The notes under the pieces were generated by a model. It saw only the letters and a program-made list of their open reading frames with translations. It did no database searches and was not told the origin of the DNA. This document shows positions 57,472 to 64,000 of a stretch of 64,000 bases of DNA, piece by piece. Made by a program: the position numbers and the translations under genes. This DNA comes from Burkholderiales bacterium (GTDB lineage: Bacteria > Pseudomonadota > Gammaproteobacteria > Burkholderiales > SG8-41), in the NCBI GenBank assembly GCA_036262035.1, contig DATAJS010000009.1, positions 310,001 to 374,000 of the forward strand, in the 5' to 3' direction. Within the stretch, counting starts at the first letter, position 1. The number at the start of each line of letters is the position of its first letter.

Positions 57472-58464
57472 TCAGACGTCCATCGTGCTCTGGGCGAACA
57501 CGTCTTCGAGCGGGATCACGCGCGGCGTCAGGCCCTGCTCGTGCGAGTAACGGGCCGCGGTCTCGAGCACCGCGCGGTTGGCTTTCACGCCGTGCTGCAC
57601 GAGCGGCGTCTTCATCGCCTCGTACGCTTCGCGCGAGATGAGCCCCGCGTCGCGGTGGTATTCGGCGTGCTCGAGGCGCTGCTGATTGGCGAGCTCGTTC
57701 GCCTGCGCGAACGCCTTGTAGAGATTGAGCACCACCCACGGATGCCGGTCGACGACGCTCTTGCGCACCGCCATGCCGTGGTTGATCGGGAAGAGCCCGG
57801 TCTTGCCGTAATAGCGCTCGCCTTCCGCCACGGGGTCGCGGAACAGCGGCTCGATGTCCGGATGGTTCCAGAGGTCGGCTCGGCTGCGGTCGATGAGGTT
57901 GCGGTCGACGAAATACAGCAGCGTCGCGTCGAGCTCGCCCGACAGCATCATGCTGCCGATGTTCTTCTCCTGCGGGATGCGGTGGACCGTGACGCCGGGC
58001 GGCGGCTGGAAACCGGTGGAGCCGCCGTGACTTTGCGCCGGCGCGCGCTCCATGAAGAACTCCATGTCCGAAGGCTGCACCCCGAAATCGTGCTGGAGGA
58101 TGCCGCGCGACCACACCGCGGCGGTCTGCTGGTATTCGGGCACGCCGACGCGCTTGCCTTTCATGTCTTCCGGCGAGTCGATACGCGCGCCCTTGCGCAC
58201 CAGGATCCAGTTCTGGAAGAAGTGGCGCGTGGTGAAGATCGGCAGGCCCACGTAGCGATCGTCGCCGCGCGCTTTCGCCATCGACAGCGACGAGAACGAC
58301 AGCTCCGAGACGTCGAAGTCGGCGAACTTGAGCTGCCTCCAGAACATCTCCGACGGATGCAGCGCGGTCGGAACGAGATCGATACCGTCGGGCTTGACCG
58401 TACCGTCGAAGATCGGCCGCGTGCGCGGGTTGACCGTCATCGCGATGCTGAGCTGCAGGTTCAT
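57472..58464 (-). CDS. 4,5-dihydroxyphthalate decarboxylase-like / NMT1-fold protein
   Basis: A 330-residue protein that opens MNLQLSIAMTVNPRTRPIFDGTVKPDGIDLVPTALHPSEMFWRQLKF, as do proteins annotated as 4,5-dihydroxyphthalate decarboxylase. Further matches are VGVPEYQQTAAVWSRGILQHDFGV and GSTGFQPPPGVTVHRI. The fold is that of NMT1-type binding proteins, so both an enzyme and a cytoplasmic or leaderless receptor are possible; no leader peptide is present. It lies 11 nt before the LLM gene and 4 nt after leuD. Confidence 0.78.
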   Translation of the reverse strand: MNLQLSIAMTVNPRTRPIFDGTVKPDGIDLVPTALHPSEMFWRQLKFADFDVSELSFSSLSMAKARGDDRYVGLPIFTTRHFFQNWILVRKGARIDSPEDMKGKRVGVPEYQQTAAVWSRGILQHDFGVQPSDMEFFMERAPAQSHGGSTGFQPPPGVTVHRIPQEKNIGSMMLSGELDATLLYFVDRNLIDRSRADLWNHPDIEPLFRDPVAEGERYYGKTGLFPINHGMAVRKSVVDRHPWVVLNLYKAFAQANELANQQRLEHAEYHRDAGLISREAYEAMKTPLVQHGVKANRAVLETAARYSHEQGLTPRVIPLEDVFAQSTMDV

Positions 58465-58468
58465 GTGT

Positions 58469-59125
58469 CTACTCCTGCGCGACGCCTGAGCCTGGCGGCA
58501 GCGAAGCCGAAGGACGAGCACCGAGCCATGGCAATTTCCCGCGGTAATCCCGCTCGAATGCGGCGATCGCATCGACGTGCTTCAACGTGAGCCCGATCTC
58601 GTCGAGCCCTTCGAGGAGCAGCGTCTTCCACGTGGGTGCGATGTCGAAGCCGTAGACCGCGCCGTCGGGACCGGTCACCTGCTGTCGAGCGAGATCGATG
58701 GCGACGCGCGCGCCGGGCTGCGCTTCGAGCTGACTGCACAATGCGCGCACCGCGTCGTCCGGCAGGGCCACCGGCAGCACGCCGTTCTGCACGCAGTTGC
58801 CGCGGAAGATATCGGCGAAGCCCGTCGCGATGACCGCGCGCATGCCGTGATCGCGGATGGCATACACCGCGCCTTCGCGCGTCGAGCCGCAGCCGAAGTT
58901 GGCTCCGGACACGAGCACTTCGGCGTCGCGATAGGCCAGGCGATTCAGCACGAACTCCGGCATCTCGCGTCCCTCGCCGTCGAAGCGCTTGTCGTGGAAC
59001 AGGAAGTTGCCGTAGCCCGCGGACAGCGGCTTGCGCAGGAAACGGTGCGGGATGATCTCGTCGGTGTCGACGTCGGCGTGGTAATAGGGCGCTGCGACCG
59101 CGGTGAGCGTGGTGAACGGTTCCAT
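58469..59125 (-). CDS. leuD: 3-isopropylmalate dehydratase-type small subunit
   Basis: A 218-residue swivel-domain subunit of the aconitase superfamily. The signature HADVDTDEIIPHRFL and GANFGCGSTREGAVYAIRDHGMRAVIATGFADIFRGNC match LeuD. It follows the large subunit by 1 nt. No leuA or leuB gene is near, so leucine synthesis is not demonstrated. A paralogous isomerase or hydratase acting on another 2- or 3-hydroxyacid (for example methylmaleate or tartrate derivatives) is equally possible. Confidence 0.85.
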   Translation of the reverse strand: MEPFTTLTAVAAPYYHADVDTDEIIPHRFLRKPLSAGYGNFLFHDKRFDGEGREMPEFVLNRLAYRDAEVLVSGANFGCGSTREGAVYAIRDHGMRAVIATGFADIFRGNCVQNGVLPVALPDDAVRALCSQLEAQPGARVAIDLARQQVTGPDGAVYGFDIAPTWKTLLLEGLDEIGLTLKHVDAIAAFERDYRGKLPWLGARPSASLPPGSGVAQE

Positions 59126-59126
59126 C

Positions 59127-60533
59127 TCAGCCTCCGACCAGGTCGCGCACGTCCGCGAGCCGTCCCGTAACCGCCGCGGCCGCCGCGGTCGCGGGGCTGA
59201 CGAGATGGGTGCGGCTCCCCTTGCCTTGCCGGCCTTCCATGTTGCGGTTGGAGGTCGACGCGCAGCGCTCGCCCGACGGCACGAGATCGCCGTTCGCGCC
59301 GGTGCACATCGAACAGCCGGGGTCGCGCCATTCGAAGCCCGCGGCGAGAAAGACCTCGTGCAGGCCTTCGGCTTCCGCGTCCCGCTTCACGCTCATCGAG
59401 CCCGGCACGACGATGGCGGGAATGCGCGCCTTGCGACCGCGCGCCACCTCGGCGGCTGCGCGCAGGTCGTCGAGCCGCGCGTTGGTGCACGAGCCGATGA
59501 AGACTCGGTGGATCGCGATGTCGCGCAAGGGCGTGCCCGGCGCCAGGTCCATGTAGCGCAGCGCATGCTCGGCACGCGCACGACGCGGTGCATCGTCGAT
59601 GTCGCGCGGGTCGGGCACGCGGCCGGCGATCGCGCACGCTTCGTCCTGCGAAGTGCCCCACGTCGCCATGGGCGGCACGTCGGCGCCGTTCAGGCGCACT
59701 TCGGCGTCGAAGACCGCGGCCTCGTCGCTCTTCATCGTCTGCCAGAACGCGAGCGCGCGATCCCACGACGCCGCGTCGGGCGCGTAAGGCTTGCCGCGCA
59801 GGTATTCGAACGTCTTGTCGTCGGGCGCGATCATCCCTGCACGCGCGCCGGCTTCGATGGTGAGGTTGCACAGCGTCATGCGCCCTTCCATCGCCATCGC
59901 GTCCACCGCGCTGCCGGCGTATTCGATCGCGCTGCCCGCGCCGCCCGCCATGCCGATCTTCGCGATGATCGCGAGCGCGAGGTCCTTGGCGCTCACGCCT
60001 TTTCCAAGCTCGCCGTCGATCGTGATGCGCATCGCCCGCGGCGTGCGCACCCACAAGGTCTGGGTCGCCAGAACGTGCTTCACCTGCGACGCGCCGATGC
60101 CGAACGCGAACGCCCCGAACGCGCCGTTGGTGCAGGTGTGCGAATCCGAGCCGACGATGACCATGCCCGGCTGCGCCATGCCCAGCTCGGGGGCGACGAC
60201 GTGCATGATCCCCTGCTGGGGATGGTCCATGCCGAAATGGACGATGCCGGTGCGCCGGGCGTTCTCGGCGAGGCGCTCGACCATGGCGCGCGCTTCGGCG
60301 TCCGCGATGCCCGCCGAACCGCGCTCGCGGTTCAAAGTGGGCACATAGTGATCGGCGACGCCGACCGTCTGCATCGGCCGCGCGACGCTGCGGCCTTCGC
60401 GCTTCAAGCCGTCGAACGCGTAGAACGGTCCTTCGTGGACGACGTTGGTGTCGATATAGAGCAGGCGCTCGCCGTCTTCGCGCGTGGCGATCGTGTGCAG
60501 GTCGACGATTTTCGCGAGCAGGGTGGCGGTCAC
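59127..60533 (-). CDS. leuC: 3-isopropylmalate dehydratase-type large subunit
   Basis: A 468-residue aconitase-type subunit, the normal LeuC length. The GTG at 60533 overlaps the stop of the upstream gene (TAGTG). The 4Fe-4S ligands are C349 (IGSCTNARLDDL), C407 and C410 (CSMCTG). Other landmarks are VGSDSHTCTNGAFGAFAFGIGASQ and the C-terminal NMEGRQGKGSRTHLVSPATAAAAAVTG. It catalyses hydration/dehydration of hydroxyacids with LeuD. Its position between an Old Yellow Enzyme and a decarboxylase-like protein suggests a catabolic isomerisation. Confidence 0.87.
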   Translation of the reverse strand: MTATLLAKIVDLHTIATREDGERLLYIDTNVVHEGPFYAFDGLKREGRSVARPMQTVGVADHYVPTLNRERGSAGIADAEARAMVERLAENARRTGIVHFGMDHPQQGIMHVVAPELGMAQPGMVIVGSDSHTCTNGAFGAFAFGIGASQVKHVLATQTLWVRTPRAMRITIDGELGKGVSAKDLALAIIAKIGMAGGAGSAIEYAGSAVDAMAMEGRMTLCNLTIEAGARAGMIAPDDKTFEYLRGKPYAPDAASWDRALAFWQTMKSDEAAVFDAEVRLNGADVPPMATWGTSQDEACAIAGRVPDPRDIDDAPRRARAEHALRYMDLAPGTPLRDIAIHRVFIGSCTNARLDDLRAAAEVARGRKARIPAIVVPGSMSVKRDAEAEGLHEVFLAAGFEWRDPGCSMCTGANGDLVPSGERCASTSNRNMEGRQGKGSRTHLVSPATAAAAAVTGRLADVRDLVGG

Positions 60534-61669
60534 TATTCCTCGACGTATCCGGTCTTGCGGCGCCGATCGAGCCACCAGCCGTACTGCACCGGCAGCGACT
60601 TGAACTGCTCGTCCTGTCCGAGCGCGCGCGCCGCATGCGCCGGCCAGAACGGGTTGTAGAGGATCTCGCGGCCGACCGCGATCAGGTCCGCCTGCTCCTT
60701 CGCGAGGATCTCCTCGGCCTGCCTGGCGTGGACGATGAGTCCCACGGCCATCGTCGCAACGCCCGCGTCTTTCTTCACGCGCTCGGCATACGGCACCTGG
60801 AAACCGAGCTTGGGCGCGACGCGGCTCGCGGTGGGCGAACGGATCGCGATGCCGCTCGCCGAGCAGTCGACGACGTCGACGCCGCGCGCTTTCAGCTCCC
60901 GCGCGAGCACCACCGTGTCGTCGAGCGTCCACCCGCCCTCGTCGACCGCGGAGACGCGAAAGAACAGCGGCTTGTGCTCGGGCCACACCTTGCGCACCGC
61001 TTCGACGATCTCGAGCGGAAAGCGCATGCGGTTGGCGAGGCTGCCGCCGTAGGCGTCCTCGCGTTTGTTGGACGCGGGCGAGAGAAATTCGTGGAGGAGA
61101 TAGCCGTGAGCGCCGTGCACTTCGAGGATGTCGAAGCCCGCGCGGTCGGCGCGTTGCGCGGCCCTCACCCAGTTGTCCCTGACTTCGTCGATGTCGGCGC
61201 GCGTCATCGCGCGCGGCAGCGGCCAGCCTGCGAGATACTCGACCGCGCTCGGACCGATCACCTCCCAGTGCTGCTCTCCTTCGACGGGTACGCTGCGATC
61301 GAGCGCGCCGAAGCCGTCCCACGGCTTGTACGTCCCCGCCTTCCTGCCCGCGTGATTGAGCTGCATCGCGGGCACCGAGCCCTGCTCGCGGATGAAGGTC
61401 GCGATGCGGCGCAGAGGCTCGATGTGCTCGTCTTTCCAGATGCCCATGTCGCCCACCGTCCCGAGGCCCCTGCGCTCGACCTTGGTCGCCTCGGTGAACA
61501 CGATGCCTGCGCCGCCCATCGCGAACTTCGCGAAGTGAGCGAAATGAAAATCGGTGACGAATCCGTCTTTGGCGGAGTACTGCGCCATCGGGGAGACGAC
61601 GATGCGATTGCGCAGCTTCACGCCGCGTATCTCCATCGGCGTGAAGAGCCGGGACTTCGAGTCTTGCAT
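60533..61669 (-). CDS. Old Yellow Enzyme family NADH:flavin oxidoreductase, YqjM-like, lacking the modulating Cys
   Basis: A 378-residue FMN enoate reductase, first gene of the 11-kb operon. It has the active-site His pair in LEVHGAHGYLLHEFLSPASNKREDAYGGSLANRMRF and QLNHAGRKAGTYKPW. In YqjM a redox-modulating Cys follows SPM; here the sequence is SPMAQYSAKDG, so that Cys is Ala. The ATG at 61669 gives MQDSKSRLFTPMEIRG, the natural start; an upstream ATG at 61714 adds a Ser/Asn-rich tail. Reduction of activated C=C bonds is the expected activity. Confidence 0.87.
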   Translation of the reverse strand: MQDSKSRLFTPMEIRGVKLRNRIVVSPMAQYSAKDGFVTDFHFAHFAKFAMGGAGIVFTEATKVERRGLGTVGDMGIWKDEHIEPLRRIATFIREQGSVPAMQLNHAGRKAGTYKPWDGFGALDRSVPVEGEQHWEVIGPSAVEYLAGWPLPRAMTRADIDEVRDNWVRAAQRADRAGFDILEVHGAHGYLLHEFLSPASNKREDAYGGSLANRMRFPLEIVEAVRKVWPEHKPLFFRVSAVDEGGWTLDDTVVLARELKARGVDVVDCSASGIAIRSPTASRVAPKLGFQVPYAERVKKDAGVATMAVGLIVHARQAEEILAKEQADLIAVGREILYNPFWPAHAARALGQDEQFKSLPVQYGWWLDRRRKTGYVEE

Positions 61670-61691
61670 TGGGGACCGTTGCTTGTTGGCG

Positions 61692-61741
61692 TTGCTTGTT
61701 GAGTGCGCGTTCAATATACTGAACGGCGTTCACATTACGAT
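61692..61741. promoter_or_regulatory. Candidate divergent promoter with TetR-like operator
   Basis: On the plus strand TTGCTT (61692-61697), 17 nt, TATACT (61715-61720). On the minus strand TATATT (61718-61713). The half-site GTTCA/TGAAC occurs three times at 61709, 61720 and 61728, giving the perfect 13-bp palindrome TGAACGGCGTTCA (61720-61732). It would control both the 11-kb operon and the plus-strand reductase genes. Confidence 0.5.
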
Positions 61742-61848
61742 AACGACCAACGGAGAGGGCGTCAACGTCGCCGCCAAATCGGCGGCGACGTCGACGCAGA
61801 TGCGGCCGTTGAAGCGCCGGCCGCAAGGCGCGTCAACGCCCGCCGTTG

Positions 61849-61940
61849 GTCGTCCCCGCGCAGGCGGGGACCCATTTTGACGTTGAAGGCCAAAAAATAG
61901 ATTCCCGATCCCTTTCCGCTACCGCGGGTCGGGAATGACG
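61849..61940. repeat. REP-like composite repeat (GTCGTCCCCGCG...GGGAATGACG), copy 2
   Basis: GTCGTCCCCGCGCAGGCGGG at 61849 and ATTCCCGATC with GGGTCGGGAATGACG at the right end repeat the two-hairpin arrangement of 42503-42594, with base changes that keep the stems. It fills the leader of the reductase gene at 61966. Confidence 0.72.
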
Positions 61941-61965
61941 AGCTGATTCGGAGGATCCACTACCC

Positions 61966-63057
61966 ATGTTGAACCGTATCGCAGTCGTCGGCGCGGGCGC
62001 CGTCGGCGGCTACATCGCCGGCAAGCTCGCGGCGGCGGGCCGCGACGTCGTCGCGATCGACACCTGGATCGCGCACATCGAGCGCATCCGCAGCGCAGGC
62101 CTCACGCTGAAAGAGCCCGGCGGCGCAGCCAATGCGCGCCTCGAAGCACTGCACATCTCCGACGTGCAGTCGCTGGTCCGCAAGCCCGTCGACGTCGCGC
62201 TCATCTGCACCAAGTCGTACGACACCGCGTGGGCGGCGAAGATGATCGAGCCGTATCTCGCGCCGGAAGGCTGCGCCGTCTCCATCCAGAACAGCCTCAA
62301 CGAAGAGCAGATCGCCGGCGTCGTCGGCTGGGAGCGCACGCTGGGCTGCATCGCGAGCACGATCAGCGTGGTGGCCACCGGTCCCGGCGAGATCACGCGG
62401 GTGCGCACGCCCGGCGGATCGACGTATACCGTGTTCCGCGTCGGTGAAGCGCACGGGCGCGTGACGCCGCGCGCGACCTCCATCGCCGAGCTGCTCTCCA
62501 ACGTCGACAGCTCCAAGGTGACGACCAACCTGTGGGGCGAGCGCTGGGCGAAGCTCACCACCAACTCGATGCACCACGGCATCCTCGGCTCGGCCGGCAT
62601 CAGCGATCATGACCTCATGAAGAACACCGCGACGCGCCGGCTCGCCATCCGCTGCGCGGGCGAGGCGATCCGCGTGGCCCAGGCGCTCGGCCATCCGCTC
62701 GAGCCTATCCTGCGCATGCCCGCGTCGCTCTGGCTCGCGGCGGCACGCAACGAGAAGCCCGCGCTCGCGGAGCTCGAAGCGGGCTGGATCAAGTGGATGG
62801 AGCGCTCCAAAGAGCCGCATTACGGCTCGATCGGACAGGACCTCTCCAAAGGCCGCCGCACCGAGATCGATTACGTCTGCGGTTACGTCGCGGCCAAGGG
62901 CGAGAGCGTCGGCGTGCCCGCGCCGACCCAGGACGCGCTCTACCGGATCGTCAAGCGCGTCGAGCGCGGCGAGATCGCGCAGAGCATGGACAACATCGCG
63001 TCGCTGCTGGCGACGGTCGACGTGGCGCAGGCGCCTTCGCCTGCAGCCGGGAGTTAG
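61966..63057 (+). CDS. Ketopantoate reductase (ApbA/PanE)-like protein, first tandem copy
   Basis: A 363-residue NAD(P)-dependent 2-oxoacid-type reductase. The Rossmann motif is IAVVGAGAVGGYIAGKLAAAG; the conserved ICTKSYDTAWAAKMIEPYL and STISVVATGPGEITRVRTPGG follow, and the catalytic-Lys region is VTTNLWGERWAKLTTNSMHHGILG. The last codons (AQAPSPAAGS) are a read-through of a hairpin repeat (63025-63049) and are not family sequence. It is longer than E. coli PanE (303 residues). The gene next to it is a paralogue. It is divergent from the 11-kb operon and may take part in the same pathway. Confidence 0.85.
   Translation: MLNRIAVVGAGAVGGYIAGKLAAAGRDVVAIDTWIAHIERIRSAGLTLKEPGGAANARLEALHISDVQSLVRKPVDVALICTKSYDTAWAAKMIEPYLAPEGCAVSIQNSLNEEQIAGVVGWERTLGCIASTISVVATGPGEITRVRTPGGSTYTVFRVGEAHGRVTPRATSIAELLSNVDSSKVTTNLWGERWAKLTTNSMHHGILGSAGISDHDLMKNTATRRLAIRCAGEAIRVAQALGHPLEPILRMPASLWLAAARNEKPALAELEAGWIKWMERSKEPHYGSIGQDLSKGRRTEIDYVCGYVAAKGESVGVPAPTQDALYRIVKRVERGEIAQSMDNIASLLATVDVAQAPSPAAGS
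63025..63049. repeat. Hairpin repeat GCGCAGGCGCC-TCGCCTGCAGCCG, copy 2, inside a coding end
   Basis: Twenty-five nt matching 45089-45113 at 24 positions. It encodes AQAPSPAA, the C-terminus of the reductase at 61966-63057. Confidence 0.72.
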
Positions 63058-63062
63058 AACGC

Positions 63063-64000
63063 ATGGGCAAGCACATCGTCTTCATCGGCGCCGGCGCGGT
63101 CGGCGGTTACGTCGGCGGCCATCTCGCGCGGGTCGGCGAGAACGTGACGCTGGTCGATCCCTGGCCCGAGCACGTGCGCGCCATGCGCGAGCACGGCCTG
63201 CACCTCGGCGGCTCGCAGGGCGAGCACGTCGTGAAAGTGAACGCGATCGACCTCTCGGACGTGCAGAGCTTCGTGCGGAAGCCGGTCGACGTCGCGGTGA
63301 TCTGCACCAAGTCGTACGACACCGAATGGTCGGCGATGATGATCGGGCAATACCTGTCACCCGAAGGCTATTGCGTGTCGATGCAGAACGGCATCAACGA
63401 GGAGCGCATCGCGCGCGCGGTGGGCTGGGGCCGCACGGTGGGCTGCACCGTGAGCACGATCAGCGTCAACGCCTACCAGCCGGGACACATCAAGCGCTAC
63501 CAGATGCCGAGCAGCCAGACCAACCACGCGGTGTTCCGCGTCGGCGAAGTGCACGGTATCGTGACCGAGCGTGTGACCGAGCTCGCGAGGATCTTCGGCG
63601 GCGTCGACGCCGCGAAAGTGACGACCAATCTCTGGGGCGAGCGCTGGACCAAGCTCAGCGCGAACACCATCACCCACGGCCTCCTCGGCGCGACCGGCCT
63701 CGACAATACGCACGTGCTCGTGCACCGCTGCCACATCCATCGTCTCGGGGTGAAGCTCGGCGCCGAAGCGGTCGCCGTGGGACGCGCGCAGGGTTACGAG
63801 CTGGGCACGATCCTCGGCATCTCGCCCGACGACTGGTATGCCGCCGGTTTGAAGGAAGACGCCGCCGCGATCAAACGCGTGCAGGACGGACTGACCGCGT
63901 GGATGGCGACGCTGCTCGAGCCTTCGCATTCGTCCGTCGGACGCGACGTGCAGCGCGGCCGGCGCTCCGAGATCGATTTCACCAATGGTCTCGTCGCCGA
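63063..64000 (+). CDS. Ketopantoate reductase (ApbA/PanE)-like protein, second tandem copy (cut by window end)
   Basis: The frame runs off the right edge after 312 complete codons. It opens MGKHIVFIGAGAVGGYVGGHLARVG and shares ICTKSYDTEW, STISVNAYQPGHIKRYQMPSS and VTTNLWGERWTKLSANTITHGLLGATG with the gene before it, from which it is separated by 5 nt. The two probably arose by tandem duplication and have diverged in the substrate-binding half. A GGGAG box lies upstream of the ATG at 63063. Confidence 0.85.
   Translation, partial: MGKHIVFIGAGAVGGYVGGHLARVGENVTLVDPWPEHVRAMREHGLHLGGSQGEHVVKVNAIDLSDVQSFVRKPVDVAVICTKSYDTEWSAMMIGQYLSPEGYCVSMQNGINEERIARAVGWGRTVGCTVSTISVNAYQPGHIKRYQMPSSQTNHAVFRVGEVHGIVTERVTELARIFGGVDAAKVTTNLWGERWTKLSANTITHGLLGATGLDNTHVLVHRCHIHRLGVKLGAEAVAVGRAQGYELGTILGISPDDWYAAGLKEDAAAIKRVQDGLTAWMATLLEPSHSSVGRDVQRGRRSEIDFTNGLVA

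Noticed and set aside
1-64000. CRISPR arrays, rRNA genes, complete transposase genes, riboswitches
   Set aside because: No regularly spaced repeats, no rRNA-like sequence, no transposase domains and no recognisable riboswitch core were seen.

Overview
The window is GC-rich, gene-dense DNA. Its many tripartite tricarboxylate transporter (TTT) binding proteins of the Bug/TctC type, its PF04392 binding proteins, and its CaiB, MmgE/PrpD, LLM and Old Yellow Enzyme genes point to a betaproteobacterium, probably an environmental Burkholderiales-like organism. This placement rests on gene families and codon composition only; no rRNA or other phylogenetic marker is present.

Layout. 1-11 kb: four complete PF04392 (TrpX-like) binding proteins, one remnant, two periplasmic cupins (one frameshifted), a Bug protein, and a three-gene histidine kinase / response regulator / cyclase-output regulator cassette. 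A 12-bp palindrome with an oriented tail precedes each binding-protein or cupin transcription unit here. 11-16 kb: a Crp-type regulator, a 3' tRNA-Asn fragment (likely old integration scar), a VapBC toxin-antitoxin pair, a hemerythrin protein, and an ECF sigma / anti-sigma / periplasmic metal-sensor / DUF6448 cluster. 16-22 kb: a complete five-gene peptide-type ABC importer. 22-28 kb: DUF3014 protein, four Bug proteins and a TDT/SLAC1 channel. 28-38 kb: cysteine-dioxygenase-like cupin, a CoA-transferase pair whose alpha gene has an in-frame TGA, a SulP-STAS anion transporter, three more Bug proteins, a formate/nitrite channel, a cupin-rubredoxin fusion, and a secreted Q/N-rich duplicated protein. 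38-46 kb: PQQ-type sugar dehydrogenase, methyltransferase, and a minus-strand catabolic cluster (TauD, Ldh2-family dehydrogenase, cupin dioxygenase, class II aldolase, NMT1-like binding protein) opposite another Bug gene. 46-50.5 kb: a divergent Hfq-like protein, a hydroxyacid dehydrogenase, and a second ECF sigma / DUF3379 anti-sigma operon divergent from an OmpA-like lipoprotein and an SPW membrane protein. 50.5-61.7 kb: a ten-gene, 11-kb minus-strand operon (Old Yellow Enzyme, LeuC, LeuD, dihydroxyphthalate-decarboxylase-like protein, LLM oxidoreductase, Bug, two MmgE/PrpD, Bug, CaiB). 62-64 kb: two tandem ketopantoate-reductase-like genes, the second cut by the window edge.

How it fits together. 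Most of the window looks like scavenging of organic acids: periplasmic binding proteins feeding CoA activation (CaiB, two-subunit CoA-transferase), hydration/isomerisation (LeuCD, MmgE/PrpD), reduction (Old Yellow Enzyme, ketopantoate-reductase-like) and oxygenation (TauD, LLM). No TctA/TctB membrane partners for the Bug proteins, and no permease or ATPase partners for the PF04392 proteins, are present, so they must work with components encoded elsewhere.

The most notable regulatory signal is a motif TGTAAG-N17-GGTCT found four times. It lies in front of the second ECF sigma operon, in front of the divergent OmpA-like gene, in front of the SulP transporter 16 kb away, and at the end of the anti-sigma gene, where it points into a roughly 105-nt interval ending in a strong terminator. 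I read this as an autoregulated ECF regulon with a built-in small RNA. A different motif, TGGAAC-N16-CGTTTAAC, marks the first ECF cluster twice. Several families of short intergenic repeats are scattered through the right half and in places have become part of coding sequences or ribosome binding sites.
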